From: Erysipelotrichaceae bacterium
Lineage (GTDB): Bacteria > Bacillota_I > Bacilli_A > Erysipelotrichales > Erysipelotrichaceae
DNA: 64,000 nt
Direction of reading: 5' to 3'
Assembly (NCBI GenBank): GCA_017539105.1
Contig: JAFYHQ010000046.1
Coordinates: 1 to 64,000, forward strand
Below are positions 1 through 8,461 of this stretch, in pieces. The notes under the pieces are model-generated. The model was given only the letters and a program-made list of their open reading frames with translations. It did not search any database and was not told where the DNA came from. The translations under genes were made by a program, and so were the position numbers. The number at the start of each line of letters is the position of its first letter. Positions within the stretch are counted from its first letter, which is position 1.

Positions 1-634
1 AATCATTGGAATGACAGAAGAAGAACCCAACCATGCCGATCAGAAGGATGCACAGGTATATTTTTGTTTTATGGAAATGATCCATGGCATAGGAAAGAAA
101 AGCGCTGACTGCGATTCCCAGAAGCAAGCCTGCGAGCACGTCGGTAGGATAATGTACGCCCAAAACGATACGGGACAGGCAGACCAGAAACACAATGATG
201 GAACCATAGAACAGTATCTTCCGATTCCGATAGAAAAGATACAGCGAAGTCAGAAACGAGCCGCTGTTTGTCGCGTGGCCGCTGGGGAAAGAAAAACCTT
301 GCCCGGCGATATCGTAAATGTCGTACCTGTCATCGACAGCCTTGAGACATTCTATGCTTTCGTTGTCAAAATAAGGGCGTCTGCGCATGACTAGATTCTT
401 GATCATCCCATTCGCTGTCGTGGAACACAGCGCCTGCATCGCCATCGTAATGCCGGACTTCTTGTCGTATCCCCAATATAAAAACCCGATGAAAACAGCC
501 GGAACGGTTGCATCACCGAGGTCGGTAAGTATCGATAGCAGCCTGATCAGAAATGGATAGTTCGACAGAAACTGCTGCAGCCATTTGATCAGCGTGATTT
601 CAAAAGGAAACTGAAAGGTCTGTCCCAGGATCAT
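1..634 (-). CDS. PAP2-family membrane phosphatase (3' end beyond window)
   Basis: An open minus-strand frame of 211 visible residues runs off the left edge. It carries all three PAP2 motifs in order: KNLVMRRRP (K-x6-RP), PSGH in FSFPSGHATN, and SRIVLGVHYPTD (SR-x5-H-x3-D). Hydrophobic segments surround them, as in integral membrane lipid or undecaprenyl-pyrophosphate phosphatases. The ATG (634-632) overlaps the stop of the upstream GatD-like gene by 4 bases (ATGA), so it is translationally coupled and shares the murT operon. That context suggests, as inference, a role in the lipid II/undecaprenyl cycle. The substrate cannot be told from sequence. Confidence 0.9.
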   Translation of the reverse strand, partial: MILGQTFQFPFEITLIKWLQQFLSNYPFLIRLLSILTDLGDATVPAVFIGFLYWGYDKKSGITMAMQALCSTTANGMIKNLVMRRRPYFDNESIECLKAVDDRYDIYDIAGQGFSFPSGHATNSGSFLTSLYLFYRNRKILFYGSIIVFLVCLSRIVLGVHYPTDVLAGLLLGIAVSAFLSYAMDHFHKTKIYLCILLIGMVGFFFCHSND

Positions 635-1317
635 TTCCTTTTCTTTAAAGCATTCAGCGTCACTTCGTAAGCGGCAGCTTCATAAGGATACTCGATGCTT
701 CGATACTGGCTTCTTGCCAGGGAACGGACGATCAGATTCAGGAACGAAGGATTCTTGACCAGGACCGGTCCGATGATATGTGTCCCATAGACGTTCTTGA
801 AGTGATATCCTTCATAGCTGTTGTCTGTGAGATTGCTGTCTTTGAAGACATAGGTGAAAAGCTTCTCTTTTTCTCCGCCATGGATCAAAGAAGACTTGTT
901 GATGAAACCGACGACCTCGCCCAACGTGTCATTACGAACGATTACATCGCCTGTATAACGTTTATCCGTGATCTCCGTATAGAAGTCCACAAGATTCAAC
1001 GCAGGCTCCTCATCGATCCTTTCGCCTAAAAGTTCCATGGCATTGCCCGTCAGCAGCAGGAGCTTGTTGTCATTGATATATTCATTCAGCTGATACTCGT
1101 AGTTCTTTAGTTCCTTCAATGCGACCAGCTGATTCTTTTCCGTACCCGGGCCCATATACACAAGATCATAAGCAGGAAAATCAATCAGATCATCAATATC
1201 TCTCTGATCGACAGTGACCGGAACGCCGAGATCTTTCAGATGTCTGACTAAAATCGTGATATTGCCATAATCACCGTAAAGATTCATCAGATCAGGAAAT
1301 AAATGTAAGATCTTCAT
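631..1317 (-). CDS. gatD: GatD-like class I amidotransferase homologue lacking the catalytic cysteine
   Basis: A 228-residue protein with the GatD family framework: N-terminal LYGDYGNITIL, the GPGTEKNQ loop, and C-terminal YGTHIIGPVLVKNP. GatD is the glutaminase subunit that supplies ammonia to MurT for amidation of lipid II D-glutamate. Here the nucleophile-elbow segment reads LLLLTGNAMELLG where family members read like L-A-I-C-G-G-Y-Q-L-L-G. The whole protein contains no cysteine, and the His expected in G-T-Y-L-H-G-P is replaced (GTHIIGP). The fold looks intact but glutaminase chemistry cannot be. It may be a structural partner of an ammonia-using MurT or have another role. It overlaps murT by 4 bases. 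Confidence 0.85.
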   Translation of the reverse strand: MKILHLFPDLMNLYGDYGNITILVRHLKDLGVPVTVDQRDIDDLIDFPAYDLVYMGPGTEKNQLVALKELKNYEYQLNEYINDNKLLLLTGNAMELLGERIDEEPALNLVDFYTEITDKRYTGDVIVRNDTLGEVVGFINKSSLIHGGEKEKLFTYVFKDSNLTDNSYEGYHFKNVYGTHIIGPVLVKNPSFLNLIVRSLARSQYRSIEYPYEAAAYEVTLNALKKRK

Positions 1318-2645
1318 TCGTAACTCTCCACTTCTTTCAGCAGTTTCGCTTCATCAGAGAAACAAGTCATCGCAAAGGATTCGCCGATCCCTTCATAGCG
1401 CAGATAGGCGATCGCGCTGTCGACATTTTTGCGTAATACGATCTTGCGCATATCCACTCCCGCATTCTCCAGACGGACCGCGAGATCATTGAGATACTGC
1501 CCTGCTACGATGACCATCTTGATATTGTCGGCATTCAGCATTTCAAAGTCGATATCCCATAACCAGGAAGTATCGGAAGTGAAGTATTTCCTGGAGATAT
1601 CTTCCACGATCAGCAGCAATGTGACGTCCTTGCCATAGTTTGTGATATAAGCAAGATTCCGGTTGTAAGAAACGGAATTCTCATGTTTCGAGATCAGCAG
1701 TGTTCCTGTTTTCGAACCGATCTTGAAGCGTTTGATACGGCCGTTATGAATCAGGAATTCATTCAAGGTGTCGATCAGCGAATCCACATGGACATCCAGC
1801 AGTCTGCCGATACTGAAAGCAGCCAGGATATTGTAGGCATTGAAGATCGTATGATACGCCAGATCCAGATGATATTCACCGTTGATCGTCATACGGCCGC
1901 TCTGCAGATCGATATCGCTGATATAGAAATCCGGTTCCGGACGCTCAAAACCGCAGCCCAGACACTTGTATTTGCCGATATGCGCAAACTGGCGGTATTC
2001 ATAGATCATCTTGGACTTGCACAACGGACAGTAGTGGCCGTCATCATAACGTCCTGTCGCTTCCTCTTCGACATACTGGTTTTCATTGACACCGAAATAA
2101 TAGACTTTATTTTCATAAAGACGGCCCAATGAAGCAACCAGCGGATCATCCGCATTCAGGATCAGCGTAGAATCATCTCTGATCGAACGCTTGATCTCTT
2201 CCAGAATGAATTCCGGAGAACCGTTCCTGGTCAGCTGATCACGGAAAAGATTATTGATCACATAGTATTTCGGAACGATATAACGGAAGACATGTTTGGC
2301 ATAACGTTCATCGACTTCCAGAAGCAGGATATCCGCACGGAACCTTCCGCGCAGATTGCAGTGATCGATGATCAGAGTCGTGACGCCTTCGATCTGGTTG
2401 GAACCCTCGCGATTGCTGGCGACACGGTAACCTGCATCCGTCAGGACATGATAGATCATTTCTACGGTCGAAGTCTTGCCATTGGAACCGGTTACGGCAA
2501 TGATATTCTCCGGCAGACGGATACGATTCAGGATATCGGGACAGATCTTTAAAGCGATCTTGCCGGGCAATGAAGATCCGCGATGAAAATATCCACCGAT
2601 CTTTTTGGCTATCTTACATAATGCTATGGCTAACAGTTTTCTCAT
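1314..2645 (-). CDS. murT: MurT-like Mur ligase (lipid II isoglutaminyl synthase catalytic subunit)
   Basis: About 443 residues: Mur ligase central domain with ATP loop TGSNGKTST near residue 55-65, an inserted four-cysteine zinc ribbon (CPLCKSKM ... CLGCGF), and the C-terminal DUF1727 region with SDTSWLWDIDFE, which retains the Asp-rich segment of the family. MurT activates and amidates the D-Glu carboxylate of lipid II. An upstream in-frame TTG would add five residues (MYNRF), but those codons are the -10 box itself, so I place the start at ATG 2645-2643. There is no Shine-Dalgarno sequence. It is first gene of murT-gatD-PAP2, and a cysteine-free GatD partner makes its ammonia source unclear. 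Confidence 0.9.
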   Translation of the reverse strand: MRKLLAIALCKIAKKIGGYFHRGSSLPGKIALKICPDILNRIRLPENIIAVTGSNGKTSTVEMIYHVLTDAGYRVASNREGSNQIEGVTTLIIDHCNLRGRFRADILLLEVDERYAKHVFRYIVPKYYVINNLFRDQLTRNGSPEFILEEIKRSIRDDSTLILNADDPLVASLGRLYENKVYYFGVNENQYVEEEATGRYDDGHYCPLCKSKMIYEYRQFAHIGKYKCLGCGFERPEPDFYISDIDLQSGRMTINGEYHLDLAYHTIFNAYNILAAFSIGRLLDVHVDSLIDTLNEFLIHNGRIKRFKIGSKTGTLLISKHENSVSYNRNLAYITNYGKDVTLLLIVEDISRKYFTSDTSWLWDIDFEMLNADNIKMVIVAGQYLNDLAVRLENAGVDMRKIVLRKNVDSAIAYLRYEGIGESFAMTCFSDEAKLLKEVESYE

Positions 2646-2651
2646 GAATCT

Positions 2652-2657
2652 ATTATA
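2652..2657 (-). promoter_or_regulatory. murT -10 box, predicted leaderless start
   Basis: TATAAT, then AGATTC, then the murT ATG. The 6-base gap puts the expected transcription start on or next to the A of ATG. No good -35 hexamer is seen at the standard distance. Confidence 0.7.
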
Positions 2658-2724
2658 CAATAGGAATATTTATGATGACAGCGAAACTGATGGAATGAAT
2701 CCTGTTTATGAACGATAAAACATA

Positions 2725-2748
2725 AAACGCTATCCGAAGATAGCGTTT
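2725..2748 (-). terminator. Intrinsic terminator downstream of metG
   Basis: Ten-base stem AAACGCTATC/GATAGCGTTT with a CGAA/TTCG tetraloop. On the minus strand it is followed by TATGTTTTATCG. It lies just past the metG stop. Confidence 0.75.
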
Positions 2749-2759
2749 CTAATGAATGA

Positions 2760-4688
2760 TCAGCAGATGACGGAACCGATTTCCATCTCGGATGTCAGCA
2801 GTTCCAGTTTTTCTTTGCCGTTTTCTTCTTTGACTGCTGACAGCAGCATGCCGTTGGAATCCAAGCCCCGGATCTTTCTCGGTTTCAGGTTCATGACGGC
2901 AATGACTTTCTTTCCGACAAGATCCTCCGGCTTGTAGTATTGAGCCACACCGGAAAGGATCTGACGCTTTTCATATCCGAAATCGACCTGGAAAACCAGG
3001 ATCTTGTCCGCATCCGGATGTTTCGTGCATTCCAGCACTTTGCCTACGGCCATTTCGACTTTGTCGAAGTCTTCGAATGCGATCTCCGTTTTGTGTTCGA
3101 CTTTCGGGACATCCCGATCCAGATAGGCATGGACTTCTTCCATGGTCTTGATCGGATCCAGGCGGGCAAACAGTACGGTCGGTTCTTCCGTGACTCTGTT
3201 GCATTCGAATGCATCGAATTCCTGCAAGGTATCATATGATGTCGCTTGCGTATTCAGCTGCGCAAAGACTTTTTCTGCAGTCTCCGGCATGAATGGTGCC
3301 AGCAGGACCGTTCCGATACGGATCCCTTCCAGAAGGTTGTATAAGACGGTATTCAGGCGGGCTTTGCTGTTTTCATCTTTCGCTAAGACCCATGGTTCGG
3401 TTTCGTCGATATACTTGTTGCAGCGGCGATACAGTTCCATGATCACTTCCAGCGAATCTCCGACTCTGAGTTTCTCCATCTTTTCTTCCACGATCCTGAC
3501 AGTATTGAGAACCTGCTGCTTGAATTCCTTGTCGATCTCTTCTTCGACAAATTCTTTCTTCAGCACGCCATCAAAATACTTGTTGGTCATGGCGATCGTC
3601 CGGTTAACCAGGTTGCCGAACACATTGGCCAGATCGGAATTGATCCTCTCGATCATCAGTTCCCAGGTGATCGTGCCATCCTGGGCGAACGGCATCTCAT
3701 GCAGCACATAGTAACGGACCGCATCCACGCCGAAGAAATGAACCAAGTCGTCCGCATAGATCGCATTGCCTCTGGACTTGGAGATCTTGTCTTCCCCTAC
3801 CAGCATCCACGGATGTCCGAAGACCTGTTTCGGCAGCGGCACATCCAGCGCCATCAGCATGATCGGCCAGTAGATGGTATGGAAACGGATGATATCCTTT
3901 CCGATCAGATGCAGATCTGCCGGCCAGTATTTCTGATACAGTTCTCCATGGTTTCCATCCACATCGTAACCCAATCCGGTAATGTAATTGCTTAAAGCAT
4001 CGATCCAGACATAGACGACATGCTTCGGATCGAAATCGACCGGAATGCCCCATGAGAAGGAAGTCCTTGAAACACAGAGATCCTGCAGACCCGGTTTCAG
4101 GAAGTTGTTGATCATCTCGTTCTTTCTTGATTCCGGCTGGATGAATTCATCGTGTTCTTCGATATATTTTTCCAGCTGTTTCTGATATTTGCTCAGTTTA
4201 AAGAAATAAGACTCTTCTTTTTCCTTATGTACGTCTCTTCCGCAGTCCGGACACTTGCCATCGATCAGCTGGGAATCCGTCCAGAAGGATTCGCAAGGCG
4301 TGCAGTACCAGCCTTCGTATTCGCTCTTATAGATATCGCCCTGATCATAAAGCTTCTTGAAGATCTTCTTGACCTGTCTTTCATGATCCTCATCCGTGGT
4401 ACGGATGAAACGGTCATAGGAAGTATTCATCAGATCGAAGATCCTCTTGATTTCCCCTGCCTGCAGATCGACAAACTCTTTCGGGGTCACGCCTGCCGCA
4501 TTGGCTTTCTCTTCGATCTTCAGACCGTGCTCATCGGTACCGGTCTGAAAATAGACGTCATAACCCAGCATCTTCTTGTATCTCGCGATGCTGTCGGCCA
4601 TGATGATCTCATACGTATTGCCGATATGCGGTTTTCCGCTGGCGTAGGCGATCGCCGTCGTGATGTAATACTTGCCTCTGTTTTCCAT
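2760..4688 (-). CDS. metG: Methionyl-tRNA synthetase
   Basis: 642 residues, charging tRNA-Met in the cytoplasm. The class I HIGH motif appears as KPHIGNTY near residue 20, KMSKS as KISKSRGN near residue 300, and a zinc knuckle CTPCESFW...CPDC at about 130-150. The anticodon-binding helical domain follows, and a C-terminal EMAP/Trbp111-like tRNA-binding domain (about 540-642, VEMAVGKVLEC... with GLDSNGMLLSA) ends the protein. The start has a clear AGGAGG six bases upstream. It is transcribed alone behind a T-box leader, so expression should follow uncharged tRNA-Met. Confidence 0.98.
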   Translation of the reverse strand: MENRGKYYITTAIAYASGKPHIGNTYEIIMADSIARYKKMLGYDVYFQTGTDEHGLKIEEKANAAGVTPKEFVDLQAGEIKRIFDLMNTSYDRFIRTTDEDHERQVKKIFKKLYDQGDIYKSEYEGWYCTPCESFWTDSQLIDGKCPDCGRDVHKEKEESYFFKLSKYQKQLEKYIEEHDEFIQPESRKNEMINNFLKPGLQDLCVSRTSFSWGIPVDFDPKHVVYVWIDALSNYITGLGYDVDGNHGELYQKYWPADLHLIGKDIIRFHTIYWPIMLMALDVPLPKQVFGHPWMLVGEDKISKSRGNAIYADDLVHFFGVDAVRYYVLHEMPFAQDGTITWELMIERINSDLANVFGNLVNRTIAMTNKYFDGVLKKEFVEEEIDKEFKQQVLNTVRIVEEKMEKLRVGDSLEVIMELYRRCNKYIDETEPWVLAKDENSKARLNTVLYNLLEGIRIGTVLLAPFMPETAEKVFAQLNTQATSYDTLQEFDAFECNRVTEEPTVLFARLDPIKTMEEVHAYLDRDVPKVEHKTEIAFEDFDKVEMAVGKVLECTKHPDADKILVFQVDFGYEKRQILSGVAQYYKPEDLVGKKVIAVMNLKPRKIRGLDSNGMLLSAVKEENGKEKLELLTSEMEIGSVIC

Positions 4689-4709
4689 AGTATCCTCCTA
4701 AAATAAAAA

Positions 4710-4907
4710 AGGTGATCCAAAGGGCGTCCGAAGACGCGTTACCACCTTTATTTGTAACTTCATTACTTTAACGCAGTCAACGTTCCTGCCTACCTATCGA
4801 CAGGAAGATTCAAGATCCATCCGCAGCAGCATCATTCCTGATTCGCACCAGCCATCAGTTCTCTTTCAATGATCGAAACCGCTCTATCTCTCATCATCGA
4901 TAACAGT
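4710..4907 (-). ncRNA. T-box leader riboswitch of metG
   Basis: The minus-strand leader contains the T-box core AAAGGTGGTAACGCG just before a terminator (GGTG..CACC with inner GCGTC/GACGC stem, then TTTTTTATTTT). Upstream lie a GAGAGA-containing stem I and a distal hairpin CTGAT...ATCAG with GGTGCGAA loop, followed by AATGATGC. That last segment offers an ATG specifier matching methionine. The specifier placement is my reading and was not folded by software. The T-box call itself is firm from the core, terminator and metG context. Confidence 0.88.
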
Positions 4908-4910
4908 TCT

Positions 4911-4938
4911 ATTCTAGCACATCTGTTCCTATTATCAA
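4911..4938 (-). promoter_or_regulatory. metG promoter
   Basis: TTGATA (4938-4933), 16 bases, TAGAAT (4916-4911) on the minus strand. The start would be near 4904, at the beginning of the T-box leader. Confidence 0.55.
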
Positions 4939-4961
4939 AATCATGTTTCTGAAAAAAACTA

Positions 4962-4990
4962 TTTACTTGTGAATTTTTTCACTATATAAT
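4962..4990 (+). promoter_or_regulatory. adhE promoter
   Basis: TTTACT (4962-4967), 17 bases, TATAAT (4985-4990). It is followed by a short leader with GTGAGG before the adhE ATG at 5015. The rest of 4689-5014 is taken up by the divergent metG T-box leader and promoter. Confidence 0.7.
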
Positions 4991-5014
4991 AGTGACATAT
5001 GTGAGGTAACAGTT

Positions 5015-7630
5015 ATGAAAGAAATGAACGAACACGATCAGGTCGTCAGAGAGATCGATCTGCTTGTCCGCAAAGCTGCAATCGCTTTGGAGGAATTTGG
5101 AGATTATGATCAGGAGAAGATCGATTATATCGTAGCGAAATGCTCCGTTGCCGGACTTGACAATCACGGTGTCCTGGCGAAAGCAGCAATCGATGAAACG
5201 GGACGCGGCGTCTTTGAAGATAAGGCAACCAAAAACCTGTTCGCTTGCGAATATGTCGTCAACAATATGCGTCACCTGAAGACCGTAGGCGTCATATCCG
5301 ATGATCCGGTCACAGGAATCACGGAGATTGCGGAACCGGTCGGCGTGATCTGCGGCATCACTCCCGTGACCAATCCGACTTCGACAGTCATCTTTAAGTC
5401 GCTGATCTGTCTGAAGACCAGGAATCCGATCATTTTCGCTTTCCATCCGGGAGCGCAGAATTCTTCGAAACAGGCGGCGATCGTCATGAAGGAAGCGGCA
5501 GAAGCGGCCGGCGCGCCTGCCAACTGCATCCAGTGGATCGAACATCCTTCGATGGATGCGACGACAACGCTGATGAATCATCCGGGTGTCGCGACGATCC
5601 TGGCTACCGGGGGCAACGCGATGGTCAAAGCCGCTTACAGCTGCGGCAAGCCTGCCATGGGCGTCGGCGCAGGCAATGTCCCTGCCTATATGCATAAATC
5701 CTGCGATATCACGCAGGCTGTCAATGATATCGTATTATCCAAATCATTCGATAATGGTATGATCTGTGCCAGCGAGCAGGCGGTCATCATCGATGAGGAG
5801 ATCTATGAAGAAGCGATACGGATGTTTAAAACTTTTAAGGTTCATTTCTTAAATAATGAGGATAAAAAGAAACTTTCCAAATACATGTTCGGTTACAGCG
5901 AGAACGAAGAAGGCGTCGAGAATGCCGTACTGAAGCCGGTCATTGCCGGAAAGTCCGCGAAATGGATCGCGGAACAGGCAGGGATCTCGATTCCGGAAGA
6001 TACAGTGATCCTGGGCGTGAAATGCAGGCAGATCGGTCTGAAAGAACCGATGTCAAGAGAAAAGCTGTCTCCTGTTCTGGCGTTCTATAAGTGTAAAGAT
6101 GAAAACGAAGGCTTTGATCAGGCAGATCGGATCGTCAAGTTCAATGGCCTCGGACATAGCGCTGCCATTCATTGCAAGACCCAGGAACTGGCGGATGCTT
6201 ATGGGGATCGCATCCTGGCGATGCGTATCATCTGGAACTCGCCATCTACTTTTGGCGGTATCGGTAATGTCTACAACTCGTTCCTTCCTTCTCTGACCTT
6301 GGGATGCGGTTCCTATGGCCATAACTCGATCGGAGGAAATGTTTCGGCAGTGAATCTGCTGAATATCAAAAAAGTAGGTAAAAGGAGAAATACGGTGCAG
6401 TGGTTTAAAGTCCCTCAGAAGATCTATTTCGAAAGAAATTCCATTCAATATCTGCAATCCTGCAAGGATCTGAATAAAGTGTTCCTGGTCACGGATACTT
6501 CCATGGTCGAACTGGGTTATCTTTCGAAAATCACCGAACAGTTGAATCTCAGACGGAACAAGGTGCAGATCCAGCTGTTCTGCGATGTCGAACCGGATCC
6601 GGATATCACGACGGTCACCAAGGGTGCGAGAATGATGGATATCTTCAAGCCGGATGCGATCATTGCCTTGGGCGGAGGTTCCGTCATGGATGCGGCCAAG
6701 GGCATGTGGCTCTTTTACGAGCATCCTGAAGTGAATTTCGATGACCTGAAGCAGAAGTTCATGGATATCCGTAAACGTGCCTTCAAATACCCGGAACTTG
6801 GCCGTAAATCAAGGCTGATCTGCATCCCTACCACTTCAGGCACAGGATCGGAAGTCACGCCATTCGCCGTCATCTCCGATAAAGCAAACAACAAGAAATA
6901 TCCTTTGACCGACTATTCCCTGACCCCGACGATCGCCATCATCGACCCGGAATTCACGACCAACCTTCCGGCCAAAGCCACCGCGATGACCGGTCTGGAT
7001 GTCCTGACGCATGCGATCGAAGCCTATGTATCCGTCATGGCCAACGACTATACCGATGGCTTATGCCTGAAAGCGATACAGCTGGTCTTCCAGTATCTTC
7101 CTAGAGCCGTCAAAGACGGAAAGAACGATCTGCTTGCCAGAGAAAAGATGCACAATGCGGCAACCATCGCGGGCATGGCCTTCGCAAACGCTTTCCTGGG
7201 AATGACCCATTCCCTGGCACACAAGATCGGTGCCCAGTTCCATACCGTTCATGGCTACACCTGCGCAGTCATGCTTCCGCATGTGATCCGATACAATGGC
7301 CAGGTTCCAAGCAAATTATCCGTATGGCCGAAATACAACCACTACTGCGCCGATGAAAAGTATCAGGAGATCGCCAATCTCTTGGGATTAAAGGCTGAGA
7401 CCCCGAAACAAGGCGTCGAATCTCTCGCACAGGCTGTGATCGATCTGTGCAAGGAATGCGGACTGGATCCGAATCTGAAAGCTATGGGCATCACAAAAGA
7501 AGAACTGCAGGAACATCTCGATGAGATCGCCGTCGCAGCATATGAAGATCAGTGCTCTCCGGCCAACCCGAGAGTCCCGCTGGTAGAAGATATGAAAGAG
7601 ATCCTTCTCAAAGCATACGAAGGAAACTGA
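5015..7630 (+). CDS. adhE: Bifunctional acetaldehyde-CoA/alcohol dehydrogenase
   Basis: 871 residues, the usual AdhE length. The N-terminal half is a CoA-acylating aldehyde dehydrogenase with the catalytic Cys in DNGMICASEQ (about residue 250). The C-terminal half is an iron-dependent alcohol dehydrogenase with ALGGGSVMDAAK near 550 and PTTSGTGSEVTP near 605, plus metal-binding His in GMTHSLAHK. It converts acetyl-CoA to ethanol in two NADH-dependent steps, a fermentative redox sink, usually as spirosomes. It stands alone with its own promoter and a downstream terminator. Confidence 0.98.
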   Translation: MKEMNEHDQVVREIDLLVRKAAIALEEFGDYDQEKIDYIVAKCSVAGLDNHGVLAKAAIDETGRGVFEDKATKNLFACEYVVNNMRHLKTVGVISDDPVTGITEIAEPVGVICGITPVTNPTSTVIFKSLICLKTRNPIIFAFHPGAQNSSKQAAIVMKEAAEAAGAPANCIQWIEHPSMDATTTLMNHPGVATILATGGNAMVKAAYSCGKPAMGVGAGNVPAYMHKSCDITQAVNDIVLSKSFDNGMICASEQAVIIDEEIYEEAIRMFKTFKVHFLNNEDKKKLSKYMFGYSENEEGVENAVLKPVIAGKSAKWIAEQAGISIPEDTVILGVKCRQIGLKEPMSREKLSPVLAFYKCKDENEGFDQADRIVKFNGLGHSAAIHCKTQELADAYGDRILAMRIIWNSPSTFGGIGNVYNSFLPSLTLGCGSYGHNSIGGNVSAVNLLNIKKVGKRRNTVQWFKVPQKIYFERNSIQYLQSCKDLNKVFLVTDTSMVELGYLSKITEQLNLRRNKVQIQLFCDVEPDPDITTVTKGARMMDIFKPDAIIALGGGSVMDAAKGMWLFYEHPEVNFDDLKQKFMDIRKRAFKYPELGRKSRLICIPTTSGTGSEVTPFAVISDKANNKKYPLTDYSLTPTIAIIDPEFTTNLPAKATAMTGLDVLTHAIEAYVSVMANDYTDGLCLKAIQLVFQYLPRAVKDGKNDLLAREKMHNAATIAGMAFANAFLGMTHSLAHKIGAQFHTVHGYTCAVMLPHVIRYNGQVPSKLSVWPKYNHYCADEKYQEIANLLGLKAETPKQGVESLAQAVIDLCKECGLDPNLKAMGITKEELQEHLDEIAVAAYEDQCSPANPRVPLVEDMKEILLKAYEGN

Positions 7631-7669
7631 AACATTATCGATTCATTCAAACAAATCTGTAGCTTCAAA

Positions 7670-7702
7670 AAACCTCTGAATCACAAGATGAATCAGAGGT
7701 TT
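7670..7702. terminator. Bidirectional terminator between adhE and upp
   Basis: Stem AAACCTCTGA/TCAGAGGTTT. The plus side continues CTGTTTTATAT and the minus side has an uninterrupted T run (GGTTTTTTG). It therefore serves both convergent genes. Confidence 0.85.
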
Positions 7703-7714
7703 CTGTTTTATATA

Positions 7715-8335
7715 TTACTTGGTACCGTAGATCCTGTCTCCCGCATCACCCAGACCGGGAACGATATAGCCGATGTCATTGAGATGATCATCCAGAGCCG
7801 CCAGATACAGATCCACATCCGGATGCGCTTCCGTGAACGCTTTGACGCCCTCGGGAGCTCCAACCAGACAGACCATGCGGATATTCTTGGCCCCTCTTTT
7901 CTTGATCATATCGACAGCTGCGACTGCGCTGCCGCCTGTTGCCAGCATCGGATCCAGCACAAGCACGACGCCATCCTGCAGTTCTTTCGGGAATTTCGCG
8001 AAATATTCCACCGGCTCCAATGTTTCTTCGTCTCTGTACAAGCCGATGAAACCTACCTTTGCCGTAGGAATCAGATCCATGATGCCATCCACCAGACCCA
8101 TGCCTGCACGCAGGATCGGAACCAGGATCACTTCCGTATCCAGTTCTTTCGTGTCGCAAGGTCCCATCGGCGTCGTGATATGCAGATCTCTTAAAGGAAG
8201 ATCCCTGCATACTTCATAGGCCATCAGGGAAGCGATCTCGTTCAGGTTTTCCCTAAAATCTTTGTGCCCTGTTTCTTCATTACGCATGATTGCCAGCTTG
8301 TGGGTGATCAGCGGGTGATCCAATACCGTTACCAT
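7715..8335 (-). CDS. upp: Uracil phosphoribosyltransferase
   Basis: 206 residues, close to the usual 209. Upp makes UMP from uracil and PRPP (pyrimidine salvage). The PRPP-binding loop is seen as [12 protein letters not shown] near residue 130. The N-terminal [17 protein letters not shown] and the C-terminal [13 protein letters not shown] are both typical. A GGAGG-type ribosome site lies upstream. It is transcribed alone, convergent with adhE. Confidence 0.97.
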   Translation of the reverse strand: MVTVLDHPLITHKLAIMRNEETGHKDFRENLNEIASLMAYEVCRDLPLRDLHITTPMGPCDTKELDTEVILVPILRAGMGLVDGIMDLIPTAKVGFIGLYRDEETLEPVEYFAKFPKELQDGVVLVLDPMLATGGSAVAAVDMIKKRGAKNIRMVCLVGAPEGVKAFTEAHPDVDLYLAALDDHLNDIGYIVPGLGDAGDRIYGTK

Positions 8336-8417
8336 AAAAACAACCTCCTGTTTTCTGTTTCCTATTATACTTGAATATCATGATAATGAAAGAGAAAAAC
8401 AAAGATTCATACAAAAA

Positions 8418-8455
8418 GATCCCCTTATCTGTCTTTATCATCAGATAACGGGATC
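8418..8455 (-). terminator. Terminator after the lgt-HAD fusion
   Basis: Minus-strand stem GATCCC-TTATCTG with its complement, one G/G mismatch, followed by TTTTTG. It closes the long minus-strand operon that begins at 14955. Confidence 0.75.
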
Positions 8456-8461
8456 CTGTAT

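Noticed and set aside
631-1317. Frameshift or misread codon as the reason for the missing Cys in the GatD homologue
   Set aside because: The frame is intact through both flanking family motifs and no alternative frame restores a Cys-Gly-Gly elbow.
6053-6724. Long antisense frame inside adhE
   Set aside because: It is a shadow of adhE codon usage with no start signals and no domain; similar antisense frames occur across metG, uvrA and pruA.
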